Positions 8,473 to 16,546 of a stretch of DNA of 64,000 nt are shown here, piece after piece. Position 1 is the stretch's first letter, and each line of letters begins with the position of its first letter. The notes under the pieces were generated by a model that did not search any database, was not told where the DNA came from, and worked only from the letters and a program-made list of their open reading frames with translations. The stretch is from JAFCUW01 sp049897565 (lineage in GTDB: Bacteria; Pseudomonadota; Gammaproteobacteria; Burkholderiales; Burkholderiaceae_D): contig NZ_JAFCWM010000009.1 of NCBI RefSeq assembly GCF_049897565.1, positions 1-64,000 of the forward strand, read 5' to 3'. The translations under genes were made by a program, and so were the position numbers.

Positions 8473-9891
8473 CTATTGGGCGGCAACGCCAACCGCAGCG
8501 CCGGCGACCACATCGGCCTGCCAGCCCCCGCCGAGCGCCTTGTACAGCGACACCGTTGCCTGCAGGCGCTTGAGCTTCAACATGCCCAGATCGTTCTGCA
8601 CATCCGACAGCGCACGCTGGGTGTCGAGCACCGTCATCAAATCCTCCGCGCCGACGCGGTAGCGGATCTCCGACAAATCGAATGCCAGCTTCGCCTCTTC
8701 CAGTTCGACCGTCTTCAGCTTGCGCTGTTCATCGAGGCTGTGGATCTGTCCCAGCACGATGCCCACTTCGGCCAGCGCCCCAAGCACCGCGGCGCGATAC
8801 ACCTGCACCAGTTCGTGCTTGCGCGCGATGGCGATGTCGCGCTCGCGCTTGAGGCGGCCGGCGTCGAAGATCGGCGTCATCAACGACGCGCTGACGTTGG
8901 CCACCAGGTTCGGTGCATTCAACAGCGACAGCAACGCGCTGCTTTGCGCGCCGAGCGCGCCGGTCAGGCGGATATTCGGAAACAGCGCCGCGCGCGCGAC
9001 GGCCACGTTGGCGTCGGCTTCGGCCAGGCTGGCCTCGGCGCGGCGAATATCGGGCCGGCGCGCCAGCAGTTCGGACGGCAGGCCAGGCGTCACAAGCGGC
9101 AGCGAGATGGTGTCGAGGCCGTGATCGGCGACCTTGAATGTCTGCGGCGCGCGTCCCAGCAAAATCGCCAGCGCCGACTGCGCCTCGCGCTGCTGCTGCA
9201 GCAAGTCGGGGATCGCCGCCTGCTGCCCGGCCACCACCGATCGCTGGCGCGCCAGGTCCAGCGGCGACGCGGCGCCGGCGCTGCGCTGCGCCTGCACAAG
9301 TTTGAGCACGTGTTCGGCATTGGCGACGTGGGCGCGCGCGCTGGCCAGGCGGTCGTGCAGCGACAGCACCTGCAAGTAGGTCGAGACGATGGCGCTGGTG
9401 ACGGTCAATTCGACCGTCTGGCGGTCGTCGCGATTGCCTTCGAGCGAGGCGGCGGCGGCGGCCACGCTGGCCTTGTTCTTGCCCCAGAAGTCGACCTCGT
9501 AGGCGACCTGCAACTGGCCGCTGGCCGAGGTGCTGGTGCTGCCGCTTCCTAGCGGCAGTGAACGATCCGAGCCACTGTAGAAGTCCACCGTCGGCAGCAA
9601 GGCCACGCCGGCGATGCGCGCCTGCCCTTCGGCCTGGCGCAAGCGTGCCAGCGCCGCCGCCAGTTCGAGATTGCCCGCGTGTCCGCTTTCGACCATGCTG
9701 GATAGTTCGGCGCTGCCGAAGCTGCTCCACCAGTCGCGCTCGGGCCAGGCGCGTGCCTTCGCCGTTTCGCCGGCGCTCCAGCCGGCCGGCATCGCCACCT
9801 TCGGCGGCGGCGATACGACCGGCTTGATCGGCGCGCAGCCGGCCAGCACGGCGCATGCCGCGGCGATCATGCCGACCGCGCGGATCGTCAA
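8473..9891 (-). CDS. NodT-family outer membrane factor lipoprotein
   Basis: TTG 9891 overlaps the adaptor stop (TTGA). The 472-residue product has a lipobox LAGC (Cys19) and the duplicated OEP/TolC-like repeat, including LPSELLARRPDIRRAEASL, the NodT/OprM family signature. It would form the outer membrane exit duct of a tripartite efflux pump. An internal ATG at 9870 would leave a signal with no basic residue, so TTG is favoured. Its partner is the adaptor directly upstream. Confidence 0.88.
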   Translation of the reverse strand: MTIRAVGMIAAACAVLAGCAPIKPVVSPPPKVAMPAGWSAGETAKARAWPERDWWSSFGSAELSSMVESGHAGNLELAAALARLRQAEGQARIAGVALLPTVDFYSGSDRSLPLGSGSTSTSASGQLQVAYEVDFWGKNKASVAAAAASLEGNRDDRQTVELTVTSAIVSTYLQVLSLHDRLASARAHVANAEHVLKLVQAQRSAGAASPLDLARQRSVVAGQQAAIPDLLQQQREAQSALAILLGRAPQTFKVADHGLDTISLPLVTPGLPSELLARRPDIRRAEASLAEADANVAVARAALFPNIRLTGALGAQSSALLSLLNAPNLVANVSASLMTPIFDAGRLKRERDIAIARKHELVQVYRAAVLGALAEVGIVLGQIHSLDEQRKLKTVELEEAKLAFDLSEIRYRVGAEDLMTVLDTQRALSDVQNDLGMLKLKRLQATVSLYKALGGGWQADVVAGAAVGVAAQ

Positions 9892-11126
9892 GGCGCCGCC
9901 GCGATCGACTTCGATGGCAGCGCGGCAGGCGGCATCGGCACCGGACCGACCAGTACCTGGTCGCCCTCGGCCAGGCCGGAGAGCACCTGCACCTCGCGCG
10001 CATTGCGCATGCCGATCTTGAGCTTGCGGCTGCTGAAGCGCTGCTTGCTATCGACCAGGTTGACGCTGTAGGCGCCGGCGGCATCGGGCACGCCGAGCGC
10101 CCTGGCCGGCAGCAGCAGCGCGTTTGCCGCCTGCGCGACGACGAACTGCACCTGCGTGCTCATGCCGCTCATCAGGTCGTGGTTGGCGTTGTTCACTTCG
10201 AACAGCACGATGTAGAACGTCTGCTTGCCGTGTTCGGCGCTGCCGTCGGCCGGCACCGGCAGCACCTGGCGCAGCTTGCCGCTCCAGTGGCGTCCGGGAT
10301 AGCCAGGCGTGGTGAACGTCGCCGGCATGCCGATGCGCAGTCGCGTCACGTCGTTTTCGGCCACGCGCGCAGCCACCGTCAATTTCGACAGGTCGGCAAT
10401 GCGCACCAGCGGCACCGCCGGCTGGCTTGTGCTGACCATCTGGCCCGCGCGCGCATTCAGCGTGACGACGGTGCCGGCAATCGGCGCGAGCACCTGCGTT
10501 TGCTGGCGGTTCTCTTCTTCGATCTTCAGTGTCGCTTCGAGCTGGTGGATCTGGGCGTCGATCGCGTCGGTCCGCGCCCTGGCCGACGACAGCGCCATGC
10601 GGCTCGATTCGAAAGCGTCTTCGCGCGTGGCGTTCTGCGCCTTGAGCTGCGTCTGGCGCTTGAACTGCAGTTCGGCAAAATCGAGCTGGGCGCGCTGGTC
10701 GGCCAGTTCGGCGCGCAGGCGCGCCATGTGCGCGCGGTTGTTTTCGACCTTGGCCGGTTGCAAGGTCGGGCTGATTTCCACCAGCAGGCTGTTCGCCTTG
10801 ACCATATCGCCGACGGCCACCGTCACGTCCTTGACCTGGCCGGCGACCTGCGCGTAGGCGTCGGCGTACTGGAACAGCTGCAGCTTGCCGGCGGCGCCGA
10901 TGGTGTCCTGGATGTCGCCGCGCTGCACCGTGACGGTATCGAGTTTGACCGGGGCGACGGGCGCGGCGACGGCTGTGGCGGGCATCCGCGCCGGCGCCGG
11001 CTGCTGCAGCACTTGCGCGAGCACGACGCTGCCGCTGAGGATGATCACGAGCGACAGCATGACGAATGCGCCACGGCGGCGCAGCGGGTGATCGGCAGAC
11101 AGCACCATTGCTTGTTTTGTACGCAT
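9888..11126 (-). CDS. periplasmic adaptor (HlyD/MacA-like) of an efflux system
   Basis: From ATG 11126 (412 residues; a GTG at 11150 is possible) there is an N-terminal membrane anchor (FVMLSLVIILSGSVVLA). Then come a lipoyl half-motif (VAGQVKDVTVAVGDMVK), a coiled-coil hairpin of about 80 residues and the second half (VLAPIAGTVVTLNARAGQMV), the layout of membrane fusion proteins. It is coupled to the outer membrane factor, but no RND or MacB-type pump gene lies on either side; upstream is a toxin-antitoxin pair. The pump must be encoded elsewhere or has been lost. Confidence 0.85.
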   Translation of the reverse strand: MRTKQAMVLSADHPLRRRGAFVMLSLVIILSGSVVLAQVLQQPAPARMPATAVAAPVAPVKLDTVTVQRGDIQDTIGAAGKLQLFQYADAYAQVAGQVKDVTVAVGDMVKANSLLVEISPTLQPAKVENNRAHMARLRAELADQRAQLDFAELQFKRQTQLKAQNATREDAFESSRMALSSARARTDAIDAQIHQLEATLKIEEENRQQTQVLAPIAGTVVTLNARAGQMVSTSQPAVPLVRIADLSKLTVAARVAENDVTRLRIGMPATFTTPGYPGRHWSGKLRQVLPVPADGSAEHGKQTFYIVLFEVNNANHDLMSGMSTQVQFVVAQAANALLLPARALGVPDAAGAYSVNLVDSKQRFSSRKLKIGMRNAREVQVLSGLAEGDQVLVGPVPMPPAALPSKSIAAAP

Positions 11127-11227
11127 TGTTACCACATCAAGAATAAACACGACAGTATACAGCGAGCGGAGATCCGACAGGTTTCGCGATATCCGTCACG
11201 GCGTCGCAGGAAAATCGCGGCCGCAAA

Positions 11228-11245
11228 GATGCTAATGTGATGCTA
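11228..11245 (+). promoter_or_regulatory. direct repeat, candidate operator of the toxin-antitoxin operon
   Basis: GATGCTA occurs at 11228-11234 and again at 11239-11245, an 11-base period, about one helical turn, 25 bases before the antitoxin start. Ribbon-helix-helix repressors commonly bind such phased repeats. Inference only. Confidence 0.4.
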
Positions 11246-11269
11246 TTGAAACCTGTTCGGAGTTCTGCC

Positions 11270-11560
11270 ATGACGGCCTCGAATCAGTGTGCCATCGCGG
11301 TCGAGATTGAACAAGAAACACAAGATCGCCTAAAGCGACTGGCCGACGCGCGCCAGCGTACGCCAGATGGAATGATGAAAGAGGCAATCCATCAGTACCT
11401 CGATCGGGAAGAGAAACGCGAGACGTTTCGTCAAGACACGCTCAATGCCTGGAAAGATTATCAGGAAACGGGCCTGCACGTGGATGCCGAAGAGGTGACC
11501 GAATGGCTGGCAACATGGGGCGAGGAAAATGAACTGCCTCCACCCCTATGCCACAAGTAA
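11270..11560 (+). CDS. ribbon-helix-helix antitoxin (CopG/RelB type)
   Basis: ATG 11270 follows GGAG. The 96-residue protein opens with a short strand (CAIAVEIEQET) and two helices (RLKRLADARQRTPDGMMKEAIHQYLDREE), the ribbon-helix-helix DNA-binding fold, then an acidic toxin-binding tail (VDAEEVTEWLATWGEENE). It overlaps the toxin gene by 13 bases, the standard arrangement of type II toxin-antitoxin operons, and is expected to repress its own promoter at the phased repeats just upstream. Confidence 0.8.
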   Translation: MTASNQCAIAVEIEQETQDRLKRLADARQRTPDGMMKEAIHQYLDREEKRETFRQDTLNAWKDYQETGLHVDAEEVTEWLATWGEENELPPPLCHK

Positions 11561-11943
11561 AACTCGCCCGAACGGCCCTGCAAGATCTACAGCGCTTGCG
11601 TGCATTCCTCGCGGCTAAAAATCCAAATGCAGCGAGGCGCGCTGCGAAAGCAATAATCACGGCAATTCAAGCCCTTGGTCTCCCACCGCTAATCGGCAGA
11701 CCAACCGACGATATGGACTCCCCGTTTCGCGAATTGCCGATCACGTTCGGCGCAACCGGATACGTCGCCCGCTATCTTCATCAGAGTGATGTTGTAACCG
11801 TACTCGCCATTAGGTATCAAGAGAAGCAGGATCATCAATGGTTCCCGCCCAGCTTAAATACGACCTCGCCGGAAAGCGGCCAGAAATTTTCTGGCCGCAG
11901 CGTTGGTGAACACCACCACCGGATCGCCATGGTAGGCGTATAG
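11548..11943 (+). CDS. parE: ParE/RelE-superfamily toxin with extended C-terminus
   Basis: The product starts MPQVKLARTALQDLQRLRAF and shows the ParE core with PLIGRP, FRELPITFGATGYVARY and VLAIRYQ. Family members normally end a few residues after the RHQ-like motif, at about 95-100 residues. Here the frame runs on for about 35 residues (131 total) into sequence antisense to the end of the next gene. The natural stop may have been lost by mutation, so toxicity is uncertain. ParE toxins poison gyrase; RelE relatives cut mRNA. Confidence 0.75.
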   Translation: MPQVKLARTALQDLQRLRAFLAAKNPNAARRAAKAIITAIQALGLPPLIGRPTDDMDSPFRELPITFGATGYVARYLHQSDVVTVLAIRYQEKQDHQWFPPSLNTTSPESGQKFSGRSVGEHHHRIAMVGV

Positions 11944-12162
11944 GAACTGTGGGCCGCCCTGGCGGTCCGTCAGCTTGGCCGACAACAGGAACCTGGTCCC
12001 GGCCGGATACAGCGCCGGGTCGACCAACCGACGCGAGCACTGCACCGGCAGCGTCGGCGCGAACGCCTGCCCCGCCATCGGCCGGATCCGCAATGCGCCA
12101 CTGCGTGGATCGATCACCGATTCGACCGCCACTTCGCGGTATGCCCAGGTGTCGCGCGCCAT
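11854..12162 (-). CDS. conserved-looking hypothetical protein, 102 residues
   Basis: No family recognised. The product starts MARDTWAYREVAVESVIDPR and contains LPVQCSRRLVDPALYPAGTRF, with mixed strand-rich character, no signal and no membrane helix. It begins 4 bases after the MFS gene and ends inside the 3' extension of the ParE frame on the other strand, so it is probably the last gene of the marR-MFS operon. Codon use matches its operon neighbours. Confidence 0.6.
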   Translation of the reverse strand: MARDTWAYREVAVESVIDPRSGALRIRPMAGQAFAPTLPVQCSRRLVDPALYPAGTRFLLSAKLTDRQGGPQFLYAYHGDPVVVFTNAAARKFLAAFRRGRI

Positions 12163-12166
12163 CGCC

Positions 12167-13420
12167 TTACGCCTTCGCCACCGCGGCCGGCGTGCGCACC
12201 ACTTTGTCTTCGCGGATCGGCAGGTTGATCAGCGCGGCGCCGATCGCCAGCACGATGTCGGCATACCACATCCACGTGTAGTCGCCGAAGCTGACGAACG
12301 ACAGGCCGCCCAGCCAGGCGCCGAGGAAGCCGCCGACCTGGTGCGACAGCAAGGTCAGCCCGAACAGCGTCGACAGGTAGCGCATGCCAAACAGCTTGCC
12401 CACCAGACCCGCCGTCGGCGGCACCGTCGCCAGCCATGTAAAGCCAAGTGCCGCGGCGAACACGTAGAATGTCATCGGCGTTTTCGGCGCCAGCAGGTAG
12501 ATCACGATGATCACCGCGCGGCTGGCGTACATCAGGGCCAGCAGGGACTTCATGCGATAGCGCGTCGACAGCGCGCCGGCTGTCAGGCTGCCGGCGATGT
12601 TGAAAAGGCCAATCAGCGCAAGCGCGGTGGCCGACACGCCGGCCGACAGGCCGCACAGCGCCACTTCGCCCGGCAGGTGGGTGACGAGGAAGGCGATGTG
12701 AAAGCCGCAGGTAAAAAAGCCGGCGTGCAGGAACAGGTAGCTGGGGTCGCGCAGCGCGATCTTGATCTGTCTGCCCAGGCCCATTCCCGGCGCCTCGACC
12801 GGCTTGACGGCGGGCGTGCCGGCCACTTTCTTGATGCCGGCTCCGCGCCGCAGCAGCCACGCCAGCGGGATCGTCAGCAGCGTGGTGACGGCCATCGTCA
12901 TCATCGCGGCGATCCAGCCGGCGCTGCTGATGATGGCCTGCATCAGCGGGGCGAACACGAACTGGCCGAACGAGCCGCCGGCGTTGATGAAGCCGGCCGC
13001 GAACGGGCGGCGCGCCGCCGGCAGGCGCTGCGCGGTGGCGCCGATCAGGATCGAGAAGCTGCCGGCGCCGGCACCGGCGGCGCTCAGAAAGCCCATCGTG
13101 AACAGCAGGCCCCACTGCGAGGTGACGAACGGCGTGAGCGCGAGGCCGGCGGCAAGCATCAGCGCGCCGAGGATGATGACCTTGGCCGAGCCGTACTTGT
13201 CGGCGACGGCGCCGAATATCGGCTGCGCCGCGCCCCACATGAACTGCCCGACCGCCAGCGCGAAACTGATCGAGGCGATGCCCAGGCCCGTCGAGGTGTT
13301 AATCGGCGACATGAACAGGCCCGTGGTCAGGCGCGCGCCCATCGTGATCATCAGGATCGCCGACGCCGCGAGGATCAGCAGCCACGCGGCGCGCGGCGTC
13401 ATTTCAGTCTGGGTGGGCAT
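12167..13420 (-). CDS. MFS transporter (monocarboxylate/oxalate-formate antiporter-like)
   Basis: The 417-residue product has 12 predicted helices in two bundles of six with a charged central loop near residues 195-220. The loop between helices 2 and 3 carries the MFS signature (GAVADKYGSAKVIILGALML). N-terminal TTGLFMSPINTSTG and GFINAGGSFGQFVFAP resemble OFA/MCT-type carriers. Substrate unknown. It overlaps marR by 17 bases, so it is probably an MarR-controlled exporter or importer. Confidence 0.82.
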   Translation of the reverse strand: MPTQTEMTPRAAWLLILAASAILMITMGARLTTGLFMSPINTSTGLGIASISFALAVGQFMWGAAQPIFGAVADKYGSAKVIILGALMLAAGLALTPFVTSQWGLLFTMGFLSAAGAGAGSFSILIGATAQRLPAARRPFAAGFINAGGSFGQFVFAPLMQAIISSAGWIAAMMTMAVTTLLTIPLAWLLRRGAGIKKVAGTPAVKPVEAPGMGLGRQIKIALRDPSYLFLHAGFFTCGFHIAFLVTHLPGEVALCGLSAGVSATALALIGLFNIAGSLTAGALSTRYRMKSLLALMYASRAVIIVIYLLAPKTPMTFYVFAAALGFTWLATVPPTAGLVGKLFGMRYLSTLFGLTLLSHQVGGFLGAWLGGLSFVSFGDYTWMWYADIVLAIGAALINLPIREDKVVRTPAAVAKA

Positions 13421-13868
13421 GATGCAGATCCTCGATCAGTGGGGTCAGTTGGAGAAGGGTGGCGTCGAGCTGGGCGTGCAGGCTGCGCACGGTGTCGTGG
13501 CCGAGCAGGTCTTCGAGCGCGCTCTGGGCGGCGCGCCAGGCGATGAACGCCTCGTCGACCTTGGCGCGGCCAGACGGCGTGATTGTGACGATGCGCTGGC
13601 GACTGTCGGCGCCGGCTTCGAGCGTGACCCACTGCGCCTCGATCAGCGGCTTGAGGTTGCGCGTGAGCGTGGTGCGCTCGGTGCCGAGCCGGTCGGCCAG
13701 TTCGGCCACCGGCAGCGCTTCGCGCGCGGCATTGGTGAGCACGGAATACTGGGTCGTCTTCAGGCCGACCGTGGCCAGGTGCTGGTCGTAAATGCGCGAC
13801 ATGCTGCGCGTCAGTTTGCGCAGCTTGAAGCAGGTGCAGCCGAGGAGCTTGTCGGTAGGATCGGGCAT
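13404..13868 (-). CDS. MarR family transcriptional regulator
   Basis: The 154-residue winged-helix protein carries LPVAELADRLGTERTTLTRNLKPL, the recognition helix, and the wing LEAGADSRQRIVTITPSG, the MarR signature. The N-terminal GCTCFKLRKLTR, with two cysteines, is shared by a MarR subgroup and might sense thiol stress or ligand. It is the first gene of an operon with the MFS carrier. Its start codon lies inside a long inverted repeat covering its promoter, so autoregulation is likely. Confidence 0.87.
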   Translation of the reverse strand: MPDPTDKLLGCTCFKLRKLTRSMSRIYDQHLATVGLKTTQYSVLTNAAREALPVAELADRLGTERTTLTRNLKPLIEAQWVTLEAGADSRQRIVTITPSGRAKVDEAFIAWRAAQSALEDLLGHDTVRSLHAQLDATLLQLTPLIEDLHHAHPD

Positions 13869-13925
13869 ATGGGTGCAGGTACACTGTTGTTGCCATGATT
13901 ATAGTGTAGATGCACGCATATGCAA
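13865..13925 (-). promoter_or_regulatory. marR promoter inside a 21-base inverted repeat
   Basis: On the minus strand a perfect -10 TATAAT (13898-13903) is preceded at 16 bases by TTGCAT (13920-13925). Arms 13865-13885 and 13903-13923 are inverted repeats matching at 18 of 21 positions, including TACACT and TGCA, with 17 bases between. One arm covers the -35 and spacer, the other the start codon. This fits two MarR sites or one large operator repressing the marR-MFS operon. Confidence 0.65.
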
Positions 13926-13963
13926 GGCAAATATTTGCCGGCGTTCGGATTACGCGACGAAAT

Positions 13964-13993
13964 GGGGTCCCCGCGTGCGCGGGAACCCCTTTT
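13964..13993. repeat. GC-rich hairpin between marR promoter and ispF end
   Basis: Arms of 12 bases (13964-13975 and 13978-13989, one mismatch) built on GGGG..CCCCGCG are followed by TTTT. It is of the common GCGGGAA-type dispersed hairpin repeat and may serve as a transcription barrier between convergent or adjacent units. Confidence 0.5.
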
Positions 13994-14017
13994 ACACAGC
14001 GTCGCCGCTGCGGAAAA

Positions 14018-14533
14018 CTATGCCGTCGGCGCCTTGATCAGCATGCAGATCGCCTCGGCGGCCATGCCCTCCTCGCGCCCCAGGTAGCCGAGCTTTTCGT
14101 TGGTCTTGGCCTTGATGTTGACCTGTTGCGGCGACACGCCGATGTCCTCGGCGATGCGCGAGATCATCTGGGCGATGTGCGGCGCCATCTTCGGCGCCTG
14201 GGCGATAATGGTCGCGTCGATGTTGCCGATGGTGTAGCCGGTGGCGACGACGCGGTGCGCCACTTCGCGCAGCAAGGTGCGCGAATCGGCGCCGGCGAAC
14301 ATCGGGTCGGTATCGGGGAAATGCTTGCCGATGTCGCCCAGCGCGGCCGCGCCCAGCATCGAGTCGATGATGGCGTGCAGCAGCACGTCGGCGTCCGAAT
14401 GGCCAAACAGGCCCAGACGGTGCGGGATGGTGACCCCGCCGATAATCAGTTTGCGGCCCTCGACGAGGGCGTGGCAGTCATAGCCCGTTCCGATGCGGAA
14501 CGGTGGTGCGAGGTTGTAGGATGCAAGTGCCAT
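14018..14533 (-). CDS. ispF: 2-C-methyl-D-erythritol 2,4-cyclodiphosphate synthase
   Basis: IspF makes the cyclic diphosphate in the MEP isoprenoid pathway. The 171-residue protein has the metal-binding GTGYDCHAL near its start, IPHRLGLFGHSDADVLLHAI (the family signature with the zinc histidine) and the C-terminal KAKTNEKLGYLGR. It lies 20 bases after ispD in the same direction, the usual pairing; the two proteins act on neighbouring pathway steps. Confidence 0.96.
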   Translation of the reverse strand: MALASYNLAPPFRIGTGYDCHALVEGRKLIIGGVTIPHRLGLFGHSDADVLLHAIIDSMLGAAALGDIGKHFPDTDPMFAGADSRTLLREVAHRVVATGYTIGNIDATIIAQAPKMAPHIAQMISRIAEDIGVSPQQVNIKAKTNEKLGYLGREEGMAAEAICMLIKAPTA

Positions 14534-14553
14534 GTCGATTCACAGTAAACAGG

Positions 14554-15252
14554 TTAAGGCGCGGCCAGGTACATCTCGGCAATCGGGATGTCGCACGGCA
14601 GCGTCACTTTCAAATTGCGGGGATGTCCCTCCACCAGCAGCGGCGCGTGGCCGATGGCCTCGACCGCGCTGGCGTCGTCGGTAACGGCGGCCGCGTCGGT
14701 GGCGGCCGCCAGCGCCTCGCGCAACAGGCCGAGGCGGAACATTTGCGGCGTCTGCGCCAGCCACAGAGCGTCGCGCGAAATGGTGGAGACGGCGCCGGCT
14801 TCGGCGCGCTTGACGGTGTCGACCACCGGCAGCGCCAGCAGGCCGCCGACCGGATGGACGCCCACTTCAATAATGAGTTTGTCGATCAGGCCGGCGGTCA
14901 GCCCAGGGCGCGCGGCGTCGTGCACCAGCACCCAGTCGATGTCGCGCACGGGTTCGGCCATCGCTGCCATTGCGGCCAGGCCGTTGCGGATCGATTCCAT
15001 GCGGGTGGCGCCGCCGCAGCGCAGCACCGTCACGCCGTGGCTGGGGGCGACCGCGTCGATGTGCGGATCGCCTTCGCTGACGACGACGAAGGTGTGGCTG
15101 ATGCGCTCGCTGGAGAGGAAGGCGTCGAGCGTATGGCGCAGCATCGGCTTGCCGCCGAGGTGCAGGTATTGCTTCGGTCCGCCTGCAGCCATCCGGGCGC
15201 CAACACCGGCGGCGGGGATCAGTGCAAAGTAACGAGGTGCTTGGCTGTGCAT
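14554..15252 (-). CDS. ispD: 2-C-methyl-D-erythritol 4-phosphate cytidylyltransferase
   Basis: IspD transfers CMP from CTP to methylerythritol phosphate. The 232-residue product shows the nucleotidyltransferase P-loop PAAGVGARM with GGPKQY, the core VLVHDAARPG and the C-terminal LVEGHPRNLKVTLPCDI. Length and motifs are normal. It is transcribed just ahead of ispF and follows the HExxH protein gene by 2 bases, so it may be in one transcript with upstream genes reaching back toward nuo. Confidence 0.96.
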   Translation of the reverse strand: MHSQAPRYFALIPAAGVGARMAAGGPKQYLHLGGKPMLRHTLDAFLSSERISHTFVVVSEGDPHIDAVAPSHGVTVLRCGGATRMESIRNGLAAMAAMAEPVRDIDWVLVHDAARPGLTAGLIDKLIIEVGVHPVGGLLALPVVDTVKRAEAGAVSTISRDALWLAQTPQMFRLGLLREALAAATDAAAVTDDASAVEAIGHAPLLVEGHPRNLKVTLPCDIPIAEMYLAAP

Positions 15253-15254
15253 GC

Positions 15255-15947
15255 TTATCTTTTGTTTCGTTTCGGCGGACCGACAAGTAACTGTACCTCA
15301 CCTGCGCAAACTTTGCTCAAGCGGGCGTACTCCTGCGGTGAGTCAATGGCGGCTTGTAAACGTTCTACTTTAGCCATCTCATTTTTAATGTACGGCATCC
15401 AGCCGACGTCCATTTCTTGCTCCAGCAATCGCTTCGCCTGGCCGGCCGGCGCGTAAATTGGTTGCCCCGCGAAACGCGCTTTCAACGCCGCGCGCACTAA
15501 CCTATCCACTTTCGGCAAATGCTCCAAGTAGGCTTTGAGGTGGCGCATTTCGTGCGCAAGAATTTGCTGATATGCGCAAGTCCCCGGCAAGAATTCCCGC
15601 CCGACATAAATGACGATCGGCTGGTAGGCCAGCGTGACATCGATCCTGGGCGCGACGCACTCGTAGCTGGTTTTGGGGTCGGTCAGGATGGCGCCGTCGA
15701 GGGCGAACGAGATGCGCGACTCGGTGCGCGTGAGGCCGAGCACGAAGCTGGCGCCGCCGCCCTCCTGCTTCATGCGCGTGAGCGCGCGAAACGGCACCGT
15801 GTTGTCGATGCTGTGGCCATTTTCGCTGCTGGTGAGGGTGACGACGGTGGCGCCGATGGTATCTTCGCAGCGCGCCTGGAACGGCGTGCGCGCGCTCCAG
15901 GCAGAAGACGACCAGCACAGCGCGGCGACCAGCAACAGCCGTTTCAT
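15255..15947 (-). CDS. secreted protein with an HExxH zinc-protease motif
   Basis: The 230-residue product has a signal peptide (MKRLLLVAALCWSSSAWSA), several cysteines and the sequence QQILAHEMRHLKAY, placing His132, Glu133 and His136 in a classic HExxH zincin pattern. A helix-rich C-terminal half follows. I do not recognise a named family. It would act in the periplasm or outside. It sits between the NUDIX gene (8 bases) and ispD (2 bases), all on the same strand. Metalloprotease activity is inferred from the motif only. Confidence 0.65.
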   Translation of the reverse strand: MKRLLLVAALCWSSSAWSARTPFQARCEDTIGATVVTLTSSENGHSIDNTVPFRALTRMKQEGGGASFVLGLTRTESRISFALDGAILTDPKTSYECVAPRIDVTLAYQPIVIYVGREFLPGTCAYQQILAHEMRHLKAYLEHLPKVDRLVRAALKARFAGQPIYAPAGQAKRLLEQEMDVGWMPYIKNEMAKVERLQAAIDSPQEYARLSKVCAGEVQLLVGPPKRNKR

Positions 15948-15955
15948 GGTGGCGT

Positions 15956-16513
15956 TCAGCCGGGCGACCAGCGCCCGTCGAGGATTTTTTCGAGCCAGAA
16001 CGTGCCGATCACCGTCTTGACGTCGGTGACTTCGCCGCTTCGCACTTTTTCAAGCATCTCCGGCACGCTGGCGCGGAACGTTTCGAGGAACTCGCCGTCA
16101 TCGAGCTGCGCTTCGCCGGCGGTCAGGTTGCGCGCCAGGTACAGGTCGAGGTGCTCGTCGGAGTACGCGATGGCGTTGTGGATGGTGCACAGGAAATGCC
16201 AGTCGGTGGCGGTGTAGCCGGTCTCTTCCTGCAGCTCGCGCTTGGCGCAGGCGAGCGGATCTTCGCCCGGGTCGATCTTGCCGGCCGGGTACTCGATGAA
16301 GACGCGGCCGAGCGGGTAGCGGAACTGGCGCTCGAGCAGCACGCTGCCGTCCTCGAACAGCGGCAGGATAACGACCGCGCCCGGATGGCGGATGTATTCG
16401 CGGTGGGTCTCGGCGCCGTCGGGCAGCGCGATGCGGTCGCGCGTGACTTTCAGGAAGCCGCCGTCGTACGCCAGTTCGCCGTCGAGACGGGTTTCCTTCA
16501 GATGGGTATCCAT
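15956..16513 (-). CDS. nudF: NUDIX hydrolase, ADP-ribose pyrophosphatase type
   Basis: The 185-residue protein contains a full NUDIX box, GKIDPGED to RELQEETGYTA near residues 100-122, preceded by HPGAVVILPLF and QFRYPLGRVFIEYPAG, as in ADP-ribose pyrophosphatases. It likely hydrolyses ADP-ribose to AMP and ribose 5-phosphate. It follows the DUF2818 gene in the same direction after 33 bases, downstream of nuo. Confidence 0.85.
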   Translation of the reverse strand: MDTHLKETRLDGELAYDGGFLKVTRDRIALPDGAETHREYIRHPGAVVILPLFEDGSVLLERQFRYPLGRVFIEYPAGKIDPGEDPLACAKRELQEETGYTATDWHFLCTIHNAIAYSDEHLDLYLARNLTAGEAQLDDGEFLETFRASVPEMLEKVRSGEVTDVKTVIGTFWLEKILDGRWSPG

Positions 16514-16546
16514 GCTGCCTCCTGTAGCTGCGCCAACGGGAAAGGA

